Notes: generated by a model from the sequence alone, not told the origin. A stretch of DNA of 35,645 nt from Saccharothrix coeruleofusca (GCF_014648515.1 NZ_BMRG01000010.1:68098-103742); one strand, 5' to 3'; counted from the stretch's first letter, positions 22,949-31,505 are shown. Program-made: numbers and translations.

Positions 22949-23806
22949 TCAGCGTTCCCGCGGGACAGCGGAGGACTCGCCCCGTCGGTCGCGGCTGGCG
23001 GCCAGCGAGCCGAGCAGGCCCAGGGCGTCCGCGCTGGGGCTGTCCGCCGGGGCGTGGTACACGACCAGCAGCAGGCCGGAGGAGCCGCGCACGTCGAAGG
23101 TCTGGTAGTCCAGCGTCAGCAGGCCGACGTCGGGGTGCCGGAACCGCTTGGACTCCCCGGTCTTGCCGCGCACGTCGTGCCGCTGCCAGAGGTCGCGGAA
23201 CGCCGTGCTGCCGGTGGTGAGCTCGTCGAGCAGTTCGAGCAGCCTCGGCTCGCGGGGGTCGTGGCCCTGCGCCAGCCGCAGGTGTCCGGTGGCGGAGTGC
23301 GCCATTACCTCCCAGTCCGCGTAGAAGTCGCGTCCGGCGGGGTCGAGGAAGGTCATCCTGGCCAGGTTGCCGGTCTCGGCGAAGCCCGAGTGCAGCGCCC
23401 GCCCGAGTTCGTTCTCGGCGACGACGTCCAAGGTGCGGTTGATCACGTAGGCGGGCGTCGTCAGCCACATCTCCAGCAGCCCGGGTAGTTCGGGGCCGAT
23501 CCGCCCGCCACCGGCGGCCGGGGTGCCCGGTGCGGTGCGGTTGGCCAGGCGGTAGGCGTGCGCCCGCGCGTCGGCGTCCAGGTCGAGGGCGCGGGCCAGC
23601 GCGTCCAGCACCTGCTCGGACGGGTGCCGCTCGCGACCCTGCTCCAGCCGGGTGTAGTAGTCGGCGCTGAGGCCGGCGAGCACCGCGACCTCCTCGCGCC
23701 GCAGCCCGGACACCCGCCGGTACCCCGATCCCGTGAGAGCCGCCGGATGCGGCCGGGCCGCCGCCCGGCGTGCCCGCAGGAACGCTCCCAACCCCTCGTC
23801 GTCCAC
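22949..23806 (-). CDS. XRE-family regulator with MmyB-like ligand-binding domain
   Basis: 285 residues. The N-terminal helix-turn-helix has the family text RRVSGLRREEVAVLAGLSADYYTRLEQGR, followed from about residue 105 by an MmyB-like domain (NRTLDVVAENELGRALH, WRHDVRGKTGESKRF-like region, HPDVGLLTLDYQTFDV). GTG at 23806 is chosen since VDDEGLGAFLRARR is the typical beginning. These regulators often control the oxidoreductase next to them; here an aldo/keto reductase gene diverges, with a dyad between the two. Confidence 0.9.
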   Translation of the reverse strand: MDDEGLGAFLRARRAAARPHPAALTGSGYRRVSGLRREEVAVLAGLSADYYTRLEQGRERHPSEQVLDALARALDLDADARAHAYRLANRTAPGTPAAGGGRIGPELPGLLEMWLTTPAYVINRTLDVVAENELGRALHSGFAETGNLARMTFLDPAGRDFYADWEVMAHSATGHLRLAQGHDPREPRLLELLDELTTGSTAFRDLWQRHDVRGKTGESKRFRHPDVGLLTLDYQTFDVRGSSGLLLVVYHAPADSPSADALGLLGSLAASRDRRGESSAVPRER

Positions 23807-23837
23807 GCCCCCGAGGCTACTTCGCCACCGCGCCGGG

Positions 23838-23862
23838 TTCCTGGGTGCGCCGCACCCGGGAA
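23838..23862. promoter_or_regulatory. Candidate operator dyad between XRE and aldo/keto reductase genes
   Basis: TTCCTGGGTGCG (23838-23849) and CGCACCCGGGAA (23851-23862) form a 12-bp inverted repeat with one mismatch around a single central base. It lies in the 155-bp divergent gap and fits a dimeric regulator site. Confidence 0.55.
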
Positions 23863-23961
23863 GTCGCCGGCCTGGTCGCCGCCCGCGCGGCGGGGCAGCG
23901 TGGGGGCTGCGGGCGAGCTCTCGCCACGCCTTCCCGATCGGCACTAACACGAGGGACATCC

Positions 23962-25026
23962 ATGCGCTACACGCTTCTGGGCCGCTCCGGCATCCGCGTC
24001 TCCGAGTTCGCGCTCGGCTCCATGACCTTCGGCGAGGACTGGGGGTGGGGTGCGCCCGCCGAGACCAGCAGCAGGATGCTGGACCTCTACGCCGACGCGG
24101 GCGGGAACTTCATCGACACCGCGAACGTCTACACCGGCGGCACTTCGGAGTCGATCATCGGCCGCGCCCTGCGGGGTCGTCGCGACCGCTTCGTGCTCGC
24201 GACGAAGTACACCGCGCAGACCGCGCCCGGCGACCTGAACACGGCGGGCAACCACCGCAAGAACCTGGTCACCTCGCTGGAGGCCAGCCTGCGCCGTCTG
24301 GAAACCGACTACGTCGACGTCCTCTGGGTGCACGCCCGCGACACCCTCACCCCGCTGCCGGAGCTGATGCGCGCGCTGGACGACCAGGTCCGGGCGGGCA
24401 AGGTGCTGCACGTCGGGGTCTCGGACTGGTCGGCGTGGGAGATCGCGCAGGCGAACACCCTCGCGGAGCTGCGCGGCTGGTCGCCGTTCGTCGGCGTCCA
24501 GCTGCGCTACAACCTGCTGGCCCGCTCGGTCGAGTCCGAGCTGACGCCCATGGCGCAGGCCCACGACCTCGCCGTCGTCGCCTGGGGCCCGCTCGCCGAG
24601 GGACGGCTGACCGGCAAGTACCTCGACGGCGCGCAGGGCCGCCTCACCCGCGGCGGCTGGGACTTCAGCGGTGAGCGCGGCGACCACGTGGTGCGCGAGG
24701 TCGTCGCCGTCGCCGAGGCCGGTGGCTGGACCCCCGCCCAGGTCGCGCTCGCGTGGCTGCGCGCACGGCCCGGCACCGTCATCCCGCTGCTGGGCGCCAC
24801 CAGCGAGCAGCAGTTGGCCGCCAACCTCGGCGCGCTCGAGGTCACCCTCGACGACGAGGTCCTGCGCGGGCTCGACGAGATCAGCGCTCCCGAGCTCGGC
24901 TTCCCGCACGACGTCATGGCGGAGGAGGACATGATCGGTCTCGTCTACGGCGACCAGTGGCGGCAGGTCGCCGACCGCAGGCGGGCCTCCCGCCGTCCCG
25001 TCAACGACGACCACCGGCTCGTCTGA
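23962..25026 (+). CDS. Aldo/keto reductase
   Basis: 354 residues, TIM-barrel NADP-dependent oxidoreductase. Catalytic residues are visible as D52 and Y57 (NFIDTANVY), K82 (LATKY) and H124 (LWVHA). The C-terminal cofactor region has IPLLGATSEQQLAANL. ATG at 23962 is preceded by GAGGG at usable spacing. It reduces aldehydes or ketones; the substrate is unknown. It diverges from an MmyB-type regulator, its likely controller. Confidence 0.92.
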   Translation: MRYTLLGRSGIRVSEFALGSMTFGEDWGWGAPAETSSRMLDLYADAGGNFIDTANVYTGGTSESIIGRALRGRRDRFVLATKYTAQTAPGDLNTAGNHRKNLVTSLEASLRRLETDYVDVLWVHARDTLTPLPELMRALDDQVRAGKVLHVGVSDWSAWEIAQANTLAELRGWSPFVGVQLRYNLLARSVESELTPMAQAHDLAVVAWGPLAEGRLTGKYLDGAQGRLTRGGWDFSGERGDHVVREVVAVAEAGGWTPAQVALAWLRARPGTVIPLLGATSEQQLAANLGALEVTLDDEVLRGLDEISAPELGFPHDVMAEEDMIGLVYGDQWRQVADRRRASRRPVNDDHRLV

Positions 25027-25039
25027 GGGCCGCCGGGGC

Positions 25040-25639
25040 TCATCCGCCGCCCTGGCCGCGCCAGCCGAGGAGGATCGCGCCGAGCGCCTGCTCGGCGAGC
25101 CGCTGCGCGCGTTGGCCGCCGATGGTGTCGAAGTGGCCGAGCGAGGCTATGCCGTACAGCGTTCCCCACACGATCTCGCAGGCGTCGGCGTGGTCGGCCA
25201 GCACCACGCCGTGCGCGTCCGACCAGGTGGTGAGCAGCTCCAGCAGGAGGTCGACGGTCGGCTGCGCGGCGCGCCTGCGCGCGTCCGCGTCGACCGCGCT
25301 GTCGTTCATGGCCTGGTAGAGGGAGGGGTGCTCGCCCGCGAACCGCACGTACTCGCGGGCCACGCGCAGCACGCGCCGGTCGACGTCGGGTTCCTCGTCG
25401 GCGATGCGCCTGGCCTGGGCCAGCATCAGGTCGTAGCCGTGCGCGATCAGCTCCAGCACGAGCGCGTCCTTGTTGGCGAAGTGCTGGTAGACCACCGGTG
25501 CGGTGTACTCCACCTCGGCCGCGATGCGCCGGATCGTCAACGCGGCGGCGCCCTCGGTTTCGAGGACGTGCAGCGCGACCTCGACGATCCGGTCGCGGGT
25601 CCGCGCCCGTTCGCGGGCGCGTCGTGTGCTGCTGGGCAT
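25040..25639 (-). CDS. TetR-family regulator
   Basis: 199 residues with the helix-turn-helix LTIRRIAAEVEYTAPVVYQHFANKDALV and a TetR C-terminal domain of the WHG type (EIVWGTLYGIASLGHF). ATG at 25639 follows CGGAG. It converges with the aldo/keto reductase gene and diverges from the Dabb-domain gene; the gap holds a perfect 11-bp-arm dyad. Self-repression and control of the Dabb/epimerase pair are likely. Confidence 0.88.
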   Translation of the reverse strand: MPSSTRRARERARTRDRIVEVALHVLETEGAAALTIRRIAAEVEYTAPVVYQHFANKDALVLELIAHGYDLMLAQARRIADEEPDVDRRVLRVAREYVRFAGEHPSLYQAMNDSAVDADARRRAAQPTVDLLLELLTTWSDAHGVVLADHADACEIVWGTLYGIASLGHFDTIGGQRAQRLAEQALGAILLGWRGQGGG

Positions 25640-25689
25640 GTCCCGTCACTCCGCTTCGCTGGTTTCCCAGGACAGTAGTCGCCCCTTCC

Positions 25690-25719
25690 TTGACAGCGTC
25701 GCCGCGCCGCCGTTAGGTT
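25690..25719 (+). promoter_or_regulatory. Promoter for the Dabb/epimerase unit
   Basis: TTGACA (25690-25695) and TAGGTT (25714-25719) are 18 nt apart. The start site would fall near 25726, inside the TetR dyad at 25720-25746, which explains how a repressor could block it. Confidence 0.55.
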
Positions 25720-25748
25720 AACGACGTTAGAAGATCTAACGTCGTTAG
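25720..25748. promoter_or_regulatory. TetR operator with perfect 11-bp arms
   Basis: AACGACGTTAG (25720-25730) is repeated in inverse at 25736-25746 with a 5-bp spacer. A second overlapping dyad, CTAACG-T-CGTTAG, spans 25736-25748, and another CGTTAG half-site lies at 25711-25716. The cluster sits in the divergent gap between the TetR and Dabb genes. Confidence 0.75.
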
Positions 25749-25762
25749 AAACGAGGCGAGCG

Positions 25763-26167
25763 GTGATCTACCACATCAACCGGGCCAAGGTGAAGGCGAG
25801 CGCGACGCCGGAGCAGATCGAGGCGGCGCTGGAGGGGTGGCGCGCCCAGGGCCGCTCGATCCCCGCGGTCAAGTCCTTCGTCGTGGGCCGCGACCACGGC
25901 GGCGACTTCCAGTACAGCGCGGTGTTCGTCGTGGAGGACCTGGACGGGCTCTTCGAGTACCTGACGCACCCGACGACCTACCACACCGACAGCATCGGGC
26001 TGGACCTGGCCGAGGAGCTCCACATCTTCGACGTCAGCGACGACGACGACCCCGAGCTGAACGCGAAGATCCAGCAGCTGCACCGGCGCCGCAACGCGCA
26101 CAACCCCAGGGTGGCCGAGCTGCTGGCAGGCGTGCCCGCCTACCAGGGCTCCGGTGTGGACGACTGA
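25763..26167 (+). CDS. Dabb (stress-responsive A/B barrel) domain protein
   Basis: 134 residues. The start MIYHINRAKVKASATPEQIEAALEGW, then FVVGRDHGGDFQYSAVFVVEDLDGLFEYLTHPTTYHTDSIG, is the Dabb ferredoxin-like fold, with the His in the HxxP/TYH region. Members are stress proteins or small cyclases and oxygenase-like enzymes; the role is unknown. GTG at 25763 follows CGAGGCGAG. It is likely transcribed with the epimerase-like gene 122 bp downstream, under the TetR operator. Confidence 0.85.
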   Translation: MIYHINRAKVKASATPEQIEAALEGWRAQGRSIPAVKSFVVGRDHGGDFQYSAVFVVEDLDGLFEYLTHPTTYHTDSIGLDLAEELHIFDVSDDDDPELNAKIQQLHRRRNAHNPRVAELLAGVPAYQGSGVDD

Positions 26168-26289
26168 CCGCGCCCGGAACCAGCCCACGTCAACCGAACC
26201 ACCGCTCAGCGGCGTCGCGCTCGCCCGCGATGCCGCCCACGCGGTCGCCGCTCCCGGCGAGGAGCGGTCATCCCGGAGGAAAGCCAGCC

Positions 26290-27204
26290 ATGGCTCAACA
26301 CGTCATCATCGGGGCCGGGTCCATCGGCACGAACGTCGCGCGGCTGCTGGCCGAGCGCGGCGAGACCGTCCGGATCGTCACGCGCCGCGGCTCGGGTCCC
26401 GAGCACCCCCTGGTCGAGCGCGTCGCCGCGAACGCGTCCGACGCGACCCGCGCGATCGAGCTGTCCCGCGGCGCCAAGGCGATCTACCACTGCGCGAACC
26501 CGCCCTCGTACACCTCGTGGGAGCGCGAGCTGCCGCCACTGCAGACGGCGCTGATCGCCGCGGCGAAGGCCAACGACGCGGTCCTGGTCCTCACCGCGGG
26601 CCTGTACGCCTACGGCGAGCAGCCAGGGGGGCGGATGGACGAGCGCACCCCGATGGCCGCCACCGGGCGCAAGGGCCGCCTGCGCAAGCGCCTGTGGGAG
26701 CAAGCGCTTGCCGCTGGCATCCGCACCGTCGAGGTCCGGGGCGCCGACTACGTCGGCAAGGACGCGGTCAGCCTCTACTCCCTGGTCCTCGGTCCGGCCA
26801 TGGAGAAGGGCCGCGCCGCCTTCATCCCGGGGAACCTCGACATGCCGCACACCTTCACGTGCAACAGCGACATGGCCAGGGCGCTGGTCACGCTCGCCCT
26901 GGACGAGCGGGCGTGGGGGCGGGCCTGGCACGTGCCGTCCCCGCCCGCCATCACCATCCGCGAACTCGCCCGGCGCTACGCCGCCGCGGCGGGCAAACCC
27001 CCGATCAAGCTCGTCCAGCTGCCGCGCTTCGCCATGCGCGCGGCCGGGGTGCTCGTGCCGATGGCCCGCGAGATGGCCGAGATGGACTACCAGTGGTACG
27101 CCCCGTTCCACCTGGACGCGACCGAGACGGCCCGCACCTTCGGCCTGACCGCCACCGACATCGACGTGGCCATCCGCGAGCAGGTCGGCGCGGTCCGGGT
27201 CTAA
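26290..27204 (+). CDS. NAD-dependent epimerase/dehydratase-like protein
   Basis: 304 residues, extended SDR fold. GAGSIGTNVARLLAERG (8-24) is the nucleotide-binding loop; LTAGLYAYGEQPGGRMDERTPM (101-122) matches epimerase-like proteins. The usual YxxxK catalytic pair is not clear (the region reads GRKGRLRKRL), so it may bind NAD(P) without classical epimerase chemistry. ATG at 26290 has GGAGGAAAG upstream. Its stop TAA (27202-27204) overlaps the convergent histidine kinase stop. Confidence 0.87.
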   Translation: MAQHVIIGAGSIGTNVARLLAERGETVRIVTRRGSGPEHPLVERVAANASDATRAIELSRGAKAIYHCANPPSYTSWERELPPLQTALIAAAKANDAVLVLTAGLYAYGEQPGGRMDERTPMAATGRKGRLRKRLWEQALAAGIRTVEVRGADYVGKDAVSLYSLVLGPAMEKGRAAFIPGNLDMPHTFTCNSDMARALVTLALDERAWGRAWHVPSPPAITIRELARRYAAAAGKPPIKLVQLPRFAMRAAGVLVPMAREMAEMDYQWYAPFHLDATETARTFGLTATDIDVAIREQVGAVRV

Positions 27205-28589
27205 CCGGGGGCGGGACTGCTCGCGGCGTCGGGGGCGGGCAGGAGCCTGCGGGCGCCGATGGTGAAGCCGATCGTCGCCCCGCCGCCCGCCCGGTTCCTG
27301 GCGAAGGTCGTCCCGTCGTGGGCTTCGGCGATACCCGCCACGATGGCCAGGCCCAGACCGGAGCCGGGCAGCGATCGCGAGGTGTCCGCGCGGTAGAAGC
27401 GGTCGAAGATCCGGTCGAGGTCCCCGGCGTCCAGGCCGGGGCCGCGGTCGGACACGGCGATCGTGCCCGCGCGGACCTTGACGGTGATGGCGCCGGTGCC
27501 CCCGGTGTCGAACTTCGCCGCGTTCTCCAGCAGGTTGCCCACGGCGCGCTCCAGCGCGAGCCGCTGCCCCCGCACCCGCGTCCGGTCGGAGTCGACGTCG
27601 ATCTCGCGCTCGGTGCGGCGGCGCGCCCGCGTGGCCGCGCCGCGGACGACCTCGGCGAGGTAGACGTCGCTGTCCTCCTCGTCGACCCCCCTGGCCAGCG
27701 CCAGCGCGATCAGCTCGTCGACCAGGTGGGACAGCTCCCTGGTCTCGCCCTCCACGTCGGCGAGCAGCCGCGCGCGCGAGTCCGGCCCGAGCCGGTCGAG
27801 GCGGCGCAGCACGCTGGCGTTGGTGCGCAGGCTGGTGAGGGGCGTGCGCAGTTCGTGCGCGATGTCCTGGATCAGCCGCTCCTGCGCTTCCCGCGCGTCC
27901 GCCAGCCTGCGCAGCATGGTGTTGAACGACGACGACAGCCGGGCCACCTCGTCCCGCCCCCGCACCGGCACCCCGCCCGCGCCCAAGCCGGTGGCGCTGA
28001 CCTCCTCGGCGGTCGCGGTCAGCCGCACCAGCCGCCGGGTGATCCGGCGGGCCAGCACCCAGCCCAGGCAGGCGGCGACCGCGGCCACGAGCAGGGCCAG
28101 CACGGCGATCTCCTTGGCCAACCCGCTCATCACCCGCCGGGACTGGTTGATGTCGATGCCGACCTGCACCGCGCCGCCGCCGTCCCCCAGGGACGTGGTC
28201 AGCACCCGGTAGGTGTCGTACCGCACGATCACCTCAGCCATGCGCGTCGCGCCGCGGTCGGCTCCGGCGGCGAGCGCCCGGTCGGCGGCGCTGACCGGGA
28301 AGGTCACGGCTCGTCCGCCGAGCGGCGTGGTGGTGCCGTCGGCTGCCACGCGCTGCGCGGTCAGCGGCAGCGGCTCCTTCCCGCCCTCGCCGTCGGTGGC
28401 GTTGGTGACCGGGTGGTGCAGCACCGCGTGGTGCCCGTCGATGACCGCGGCGGCGGCCGTGCGCAGGCCGCGCTCCACCTCGCCGCTGACGCGCTCGACC
28501 GCGGAGCGGAAGCCGAGCACGCCGACCACCGCCGCGACGAGCGCGGCGACGAGGGCGAAGGCGAGGGCGAATCGGGTCGCGAGGTTCAC
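27201..28589 (-). CDS. Sensor histidine kinase (two-component)
   Basis: 462 residues. Membrane helices lie at about 8-27 and 160-180, flanking a periplasmic-side sensor of about 130 residues; a HAMP domain (about 181-233) follows. The H-box is IQDIAHELRTPLTSLR with H245, the N-box is GNLLENAAKF (N356), and DRGPGL (381-386) and GSGLGLAIV (409-417) complete the ATPase site. GTG at 28589 overlaps the response regulator stop by 4 nt. The signal is unknown; the arrangement resembles MprAB-type envelope stress systems. Confidence 0.92.
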   Translation of the reverse strand: MNLATRFALAFALVAALVAAVVGVLGFRSAVERVSGEVERGLRTAAAAVIDGHHAVLHHPVTNATDGEGGKEPLPLTAQRVAADGTTTPLGGRAVTFPVSAADRALAAGADRGATRMAEVIVRYDTYRVLTTSLGDGGGAVQVGIDINQSRRVMSGLAKEIAVLALLVAAVAACLGWVLARRITRRLVRLTATAEEVSATGLGAGGVPVRGRDEVARLSSSFNTMLRRLADAREAQERLIQDIAHELRTPLTSLRTNASVLRRLDRLGPDSRARLLADVEGETRELSHLVDELIALALARGVDEEDSDVYLAEVVRGAATRARRRTEREIDVDSDRTRVRGQRLALERAVGNLLENAAKFDTGGTGAITVKVRAGTIAVSDRGPGLDAGDLDRIFDRFYRADTSRSLPGSGLGLAIVAGIAEAHDGTTFARNRAGGGATIGFTIGARRLLPAPDAASSPAPG

Positions 28590-29272
28590 GGGCACCGCAC
28601 CGCGTAGCCGACGCCGCGCACCGTGTGGATCACCGACGAGGCTCCCGCCGCGGCCAGCTTGCGCCGCAGGTAACCGACGTAGACGGCCAGGTTCTTGGAG
28701 TCCCCGCCGAAGTCGAAGCCCCAGATCCGCTCGTAGACCGTCGAGTGGTCGAGCACCACGCCCTCGTTGCGCATGAGCAGCTCCAGCAGGTCGAATTCGG
28801 TCTTGGTCAGGTTCAGCTCGGTCGCCGCCCACCACGCGCGGCGACTGGCCGGGTCCAGCCGCAGCGCGCCCACCGACAGGGCGCGGTCACCGGTGTCCGC
28901 CGACGGCTCGGCCCTGCGCAGCAGCGCGCGCAGCCGGGCGAGGAGCTCGTCGAGCTCGAAGGGCTTGGGCAGGTAGTCGTCGGCGCCCGCGTCCAGACCG
29001 GCGACCCGGTCGGAGGTCTCGACCATCGCGGTGAGCATCAGCACCGGCACCTGGTCGCCCTCCGCCCGCAGGAGCCGGACGACGCCGAGCCCGTCGAGCC
29101 CCGGCATCAACACGTCCAGGACGAGGACGTCGAACCGCTGCCCGCGCGCTCGGGTCACCGCCTTCACCCCGTCGTCGACCTCGACCACGGAGTAGCCCTC
29201 CAGCTCCAGCGCGCGGACGAGCGACTCGCGGATCGCGCGGTCGTCATCGGCGATCAGCACGGTGCGGGTCAT
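28586..29272 (-). CDS. OmpR-family response regulator
   Basis: 228 residues. The receiver domain has the acidic triad DDD (10-12 region), phospho-acceptor D53 (VLVLDVLMP) and K103 (LPKPF); the C-terminal winged helix has LTKTEFDLLELLMRNEGVVLDHSTVYERIWG and YLRRKL...IHTVRGVGYAVR. ATG at 29272 follows GGAAGGAAC. It is coupled to the kinase gene. An inverted GATTCTC pair upstream could be its own site. Confidence 0.93.
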   Translation of the reverse strand: MTRTVLIADDDRAIRESLVRALELEGYSVVEVDDGVKAVTRARGQRFDVLVLDVLMPGLDGLGVVRLLRAEGDQVPVLMLTAMVETSDRVAGLDAGADDYLPKPFELDELLARLRALLRRAEPSADTGDRALSVGALRLDPASRRAWWAATELNLTKTEFDLLELLMRNEGVVLDHSTVYERIWGFDFGGDSKNLAVYVGYLRRKLAAAGASSVIHTVRGVGYAVRCP

Positions 29273-29629
29273 CCAGTTCCTTCCCCCCGTTTCGACCGTC
29301 GCCGGTGATTCTCGCCGAGGTTTTCACCGCACAGCACCGGAATCGGCACTGAGGACGGTAGGAACCTGGTGAGAATCCGCCTGCCAGGTCGCGGCACGCG
29401 CGGTGAAACCCGCGGCGGACCATCGTGTTCGCGGTCGGGGCGTCCGCATCGTCGCAGTGCTCGCTCGCCCACTGCCCGCGCAGCGGCACGTCGACCGGCC
29501 ACAGTGGACAGCCGGGCGTGGTCGAGGTGGCGGCGAACGGGCAGAGGTCAGTGGCCTGGTGCTGTCGTTGCTCCCGATCCGCTGTGCCGCGGCGGTCCGG
29601 TGGGGCTGGGAAGCGCACTCGCACCGGGC
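29273..29629. other. Intergenic region upstream of the two-component operon
   Basis: 357 bp between the response regulator and MarR genes, holding no supported gene. GATTCTC at 29307-29313 recurs inverted as GAGAATC at 29371-29377, about 64 bp apart; these might be response-regulator half-sites. The operon promoter is expected here but no clear -35/-10 pair is seen. Confidence 0.45.
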
Positions 29630-30079
29630 TCACGGCGCGTTGAGCCACCTCTCCTCGTCGCTGTGCCCCGAGTTGCCCGCGATGGTGTCGAGCAGGTGGG
29701 TGAGCAGGTGGCGGTCGGCAGGCTCCAGGCGGTCGGTGAAGGGCGCGAGGGTCGCGTTGACCTCCTCCTGCAGCCGTTCGGCGAGCTCACGTCCCGCCGG
29801 GGTGATGGTCACGTCGACCACCCGGCGGTCCTCCGGGGACTTGCCCCGTGCCACCAGGCCGCGCCGCTCGGCGCGTTCGACCAGACCGGACATCGTGGAC
29901 TTGTCCAGGCCCAGGAAGGCCGCGAGGTCGGTCATGCGCGGCCTGCGGTCGCGCAGCAGGCCGAGCAGCCGCAGCTGCGTCAGCGACAGGTCGTGCTCCG
30001 AGCCGATGCGGGTGAGCACGGCCATCACCCGGAAGGACACCCGGACGAGGGCGTCCTCGAGCGCGTCGTCAGGTTTCAT
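29630..30079 (-). CDS. MarR-family regulator
   Basis: 149 residues. Winged helix-turn-helix region: LSLTQLRLLGLLRDRRPRMTDLAAFLGLDKSTMSGLVERAERRGLVARGKSPEDRRVVDVTITPAGREL, typical of MarR proteins. No cysteine is present, so it is not a thiol sensor; a small ligand is more likely. The ATG at 30079 lies 7 nt after a TAGGAT -10 box, so the message is probably leaderless. It diverges from a quinone oxidoreductase gene across a long perfect inverted repeat. Confidence 0.92.
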   Translation of the reverse strand: MKPDDALEDALVRVSFRVMAVLTRIGSEHDLSLTQLRLLGLLRDRRPRMTDLAAFLGLDKSTMSGLVERAERRGLVARGKSPEDRRVVDVTITPAGRELAERLQEEVNATLAPFTDRLEPADRHLLTHLLDTIAGNSGHSDEERWLNAP

Positions 30080-30085
30080 GCCGTG

Positions 30086-30114
30086 ATCCTACTTGACATG
30101 GTTTGTACTACCAA
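30086..30114 (-). promoter_or_regulatory. Leaderless promoter of the MarR gene
   Basis: On the minus strand TTGGTA (30114-30109), a 17-nt spacer and TAGGAT (30091-30086) place transcription start at about 30079, the A of the ATG. The -35 box lies inside one operator arm. Confidence 0.6.
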
Positions 30115-30144
30115 CCATCCTGGATGTAGTTGGTAGTACAAACC
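30100..30144. promoter_or_regulatory. MarR operator, perfect 16-bp inverted repeat
   Basis: GGTTTGTACTACCAAC (30100-30115) is repeated in inverse at 30129-30144 with a 13-bp spacer. Each arm is itself a near-dyad (GTTTGTA-C-TACCAAC), so two regulator dimers could bind. It covers the MarR -35 box and the start region of the divergent gene. Confidence 0.8.
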
Positions 30145-30161
30145 GATTTGAGGAGCGATCC

Positions 30162-31085
30162 GTGCACGCCGCAATCGTCACCAGCTTCGACACCCCGCCC
30201 CACTACGGCGAGCACCCCGACCCGGTCGTGGGCGGCGAGGGGGAGATGGTCGTGGAGGTCCTCGCGGCCGGTCTGCACCGGCTGGTCAAGGCGCGGGCGA
30301 CCGGGCAGCACTACAGCAGCAACGGCACGTTCCCGCTCGTGCCCGGCGTCGACGGCGTCGTGCGCGACCAGCAGGGCAACCTCAGGTACGCGGTCGTGGA
30401 GGGCGCTGCGGGCACCTTCGCCGAGCGGACGGTGATCGACCCCAGGCGCAGCGTGGTGCTGCCGGACGACGTCGACCCGGTGCGCATCGCCGCCGCGATG
30501 AACCCGGCCATGTCGTCCTGGGTCGCGCTGCGCCGCCGCATCGCGTTCCAGAAGGGCCAGAGCGTCCTCGTGCTCGGCGCCACCGGCAGTTCCGGGCGCA
30601 TGGCGGTGCAGATCGCCAAGCGGTTCGGCGCCGAGCGCGTGATCGCCGCCGGGCGCGACGCCGCCCGGCTCGCCCCGCTGACCGACCTGGGCGCGGACGA
30701 GACGGTGACCTTCGACCAGGCCGACCGCGCCGCCGACGTCGACGTCGTCATCGACTACGTGTGGGGAGAGCCCGCCGCGCTGGCGATGGCCGCGATGATC
30801 ACCACCCGGCGGGACCGCCGAGCCCCGCTGGACTGGATCCAGATCGGGTCGGTGGCCGGGCAGACCGCTCCCGTCGACTCCGCGCTGCTGCGCGCCTCCC
30901 GGCTCCAGCTCTGCGGCAGCGGCATCGGGTCGCTCTCGCCCCGCGACCTCCTCGAGGAGCTGCCGGAACTGGCCGTCGCGGTGCACAGCGGCGAGATCGA
31001 GGTGCGGTCGCGGCCCGTGCCCCTCGCCCGGATCGCCGAGACGTGGGACGCGCGGACCGACGACCGCATCGTCTACGTCCCGTAG
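30162..31085 (+). CDS. Quinone oxidoreductase-like MDR-family reductase
   Basis: 307 residues, medium-chain reductase fold without the catalytic-zinc cysteines, hence the quinone oxidoreductase type. The NADPH loop is LVLGATGSSGRMAVQIAKRFGA (137-158). GTG at 30162 has GAGGAG 6 nt upstream. It probably reduces quinones or enones using NADPH. It diverges from a MarR gene and is its likely target. Confidence 0.9.
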   Translation: MHAAIVTSFDTPPHYGEHPDPVVGGEGEMVVEVLAAGLHRLVKARATGQHYSSNGTFPLVPGVDGVVRDQQGNLRYAVVEGAAGTFAERTVIDPRRSVVLPDDVDPVRIAAAMNPAMSSWVALRRRIAFQKGQSVLVLGATGSSGRMAVQIAKRFGAERVIAAGRDAARLAPLTDLGADETVTFDQADRAADVDVVIDYVWGEPAALAMAAMITTRRDRRAPLDWIQIGSVAGQTAPVDSALLRASRLQLCGSGIGSLSPRDLLEELPELAVAVHSGEIEVRSRPVPLARIAETWDARTDDRIVYVP

Positions 31086-31235
31086 CGCCTGCGCGCCGAC
31101 CGCGCCCATCCGCCGGAGGTGATCGACAGCCGGGGGCAGGTGGGGGATTCCTGGACCGCTCCCCGGCGGAGCTGCGCGCCCGGCTCCACGCGGCGTAGCC
31201 CGCGCGGTTCGGCGAGCAGGTGTCCACGGGGACGG

Positions 31236-31505
31236 CTACGAGACGGCTCCCAGCGGCAGGTCGTCGCCCCGCCAGGCGGCGGCCAGCTCCTGCACCGGCA
31301 GGCCGAGCGCCTCGCCGAGGCAGACGATGGTGCCGAAGCCGGGGGAGGGCAGCCGCCCGGTCTCGATCTTGCGCAGGGTCTCCGGCGAGACGCCCGCCGC
31401 GTGGGCGACCTCCGCCAGGTCGCGTCCGGCCCGCGCTCGGCGCAGCCGGGCACCCAGGCGCCTGCCTGCTTCGACCTGCTCGGGCGTGAGCGGTTGGCGG
31501 ACCAT
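31236..31505 (-). CDS. Small XRE-family regulator
   Basis: 89 residues, nearly all a Cro/C1-type helix-turn-helix: LGARLRRARAGRDLAEVAHAAGVSPETLRKIETGR. ATG at 31505 starts about 7 nt after a TATCCT -10 box, so it is probably leaderless. It diverges from a methionine aminopeptidase gene; two GGTAT/ATACC dyads lie between them and are its likely operators. Confidence 0.88.
   Translation of the reverse strand: MVRQPLTPEQVEAGRRLGARLRRARAGRDLAEVAHAAGVSPETLRKIETGRLPSPGFGTIVCLGEALGLPVQELAAAWRGDDLPLGAVS

Noticed and set aside
27201-27204. Possible frameshift or misassembly where two genes end on each other
   Set aside because: Both proteins end naturally; a 4-bp convergent stop overlap is common in compact actinomycete genomes.
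29560-29650. Possible tRNA on the minus strand, suggested by a peptide like those read from tRNA 3' ends
   Set aside because: No full cloverleaf of about 75 nt fits; the supposed acceptor stem would span only about 50 nt and overlap the MarR coding end.
31086-31235. Possible gene end reading FLDRSPAELRARLHAA
   Set aside because: Only some fifteen codons look coding, with no family match, start or flanking support.
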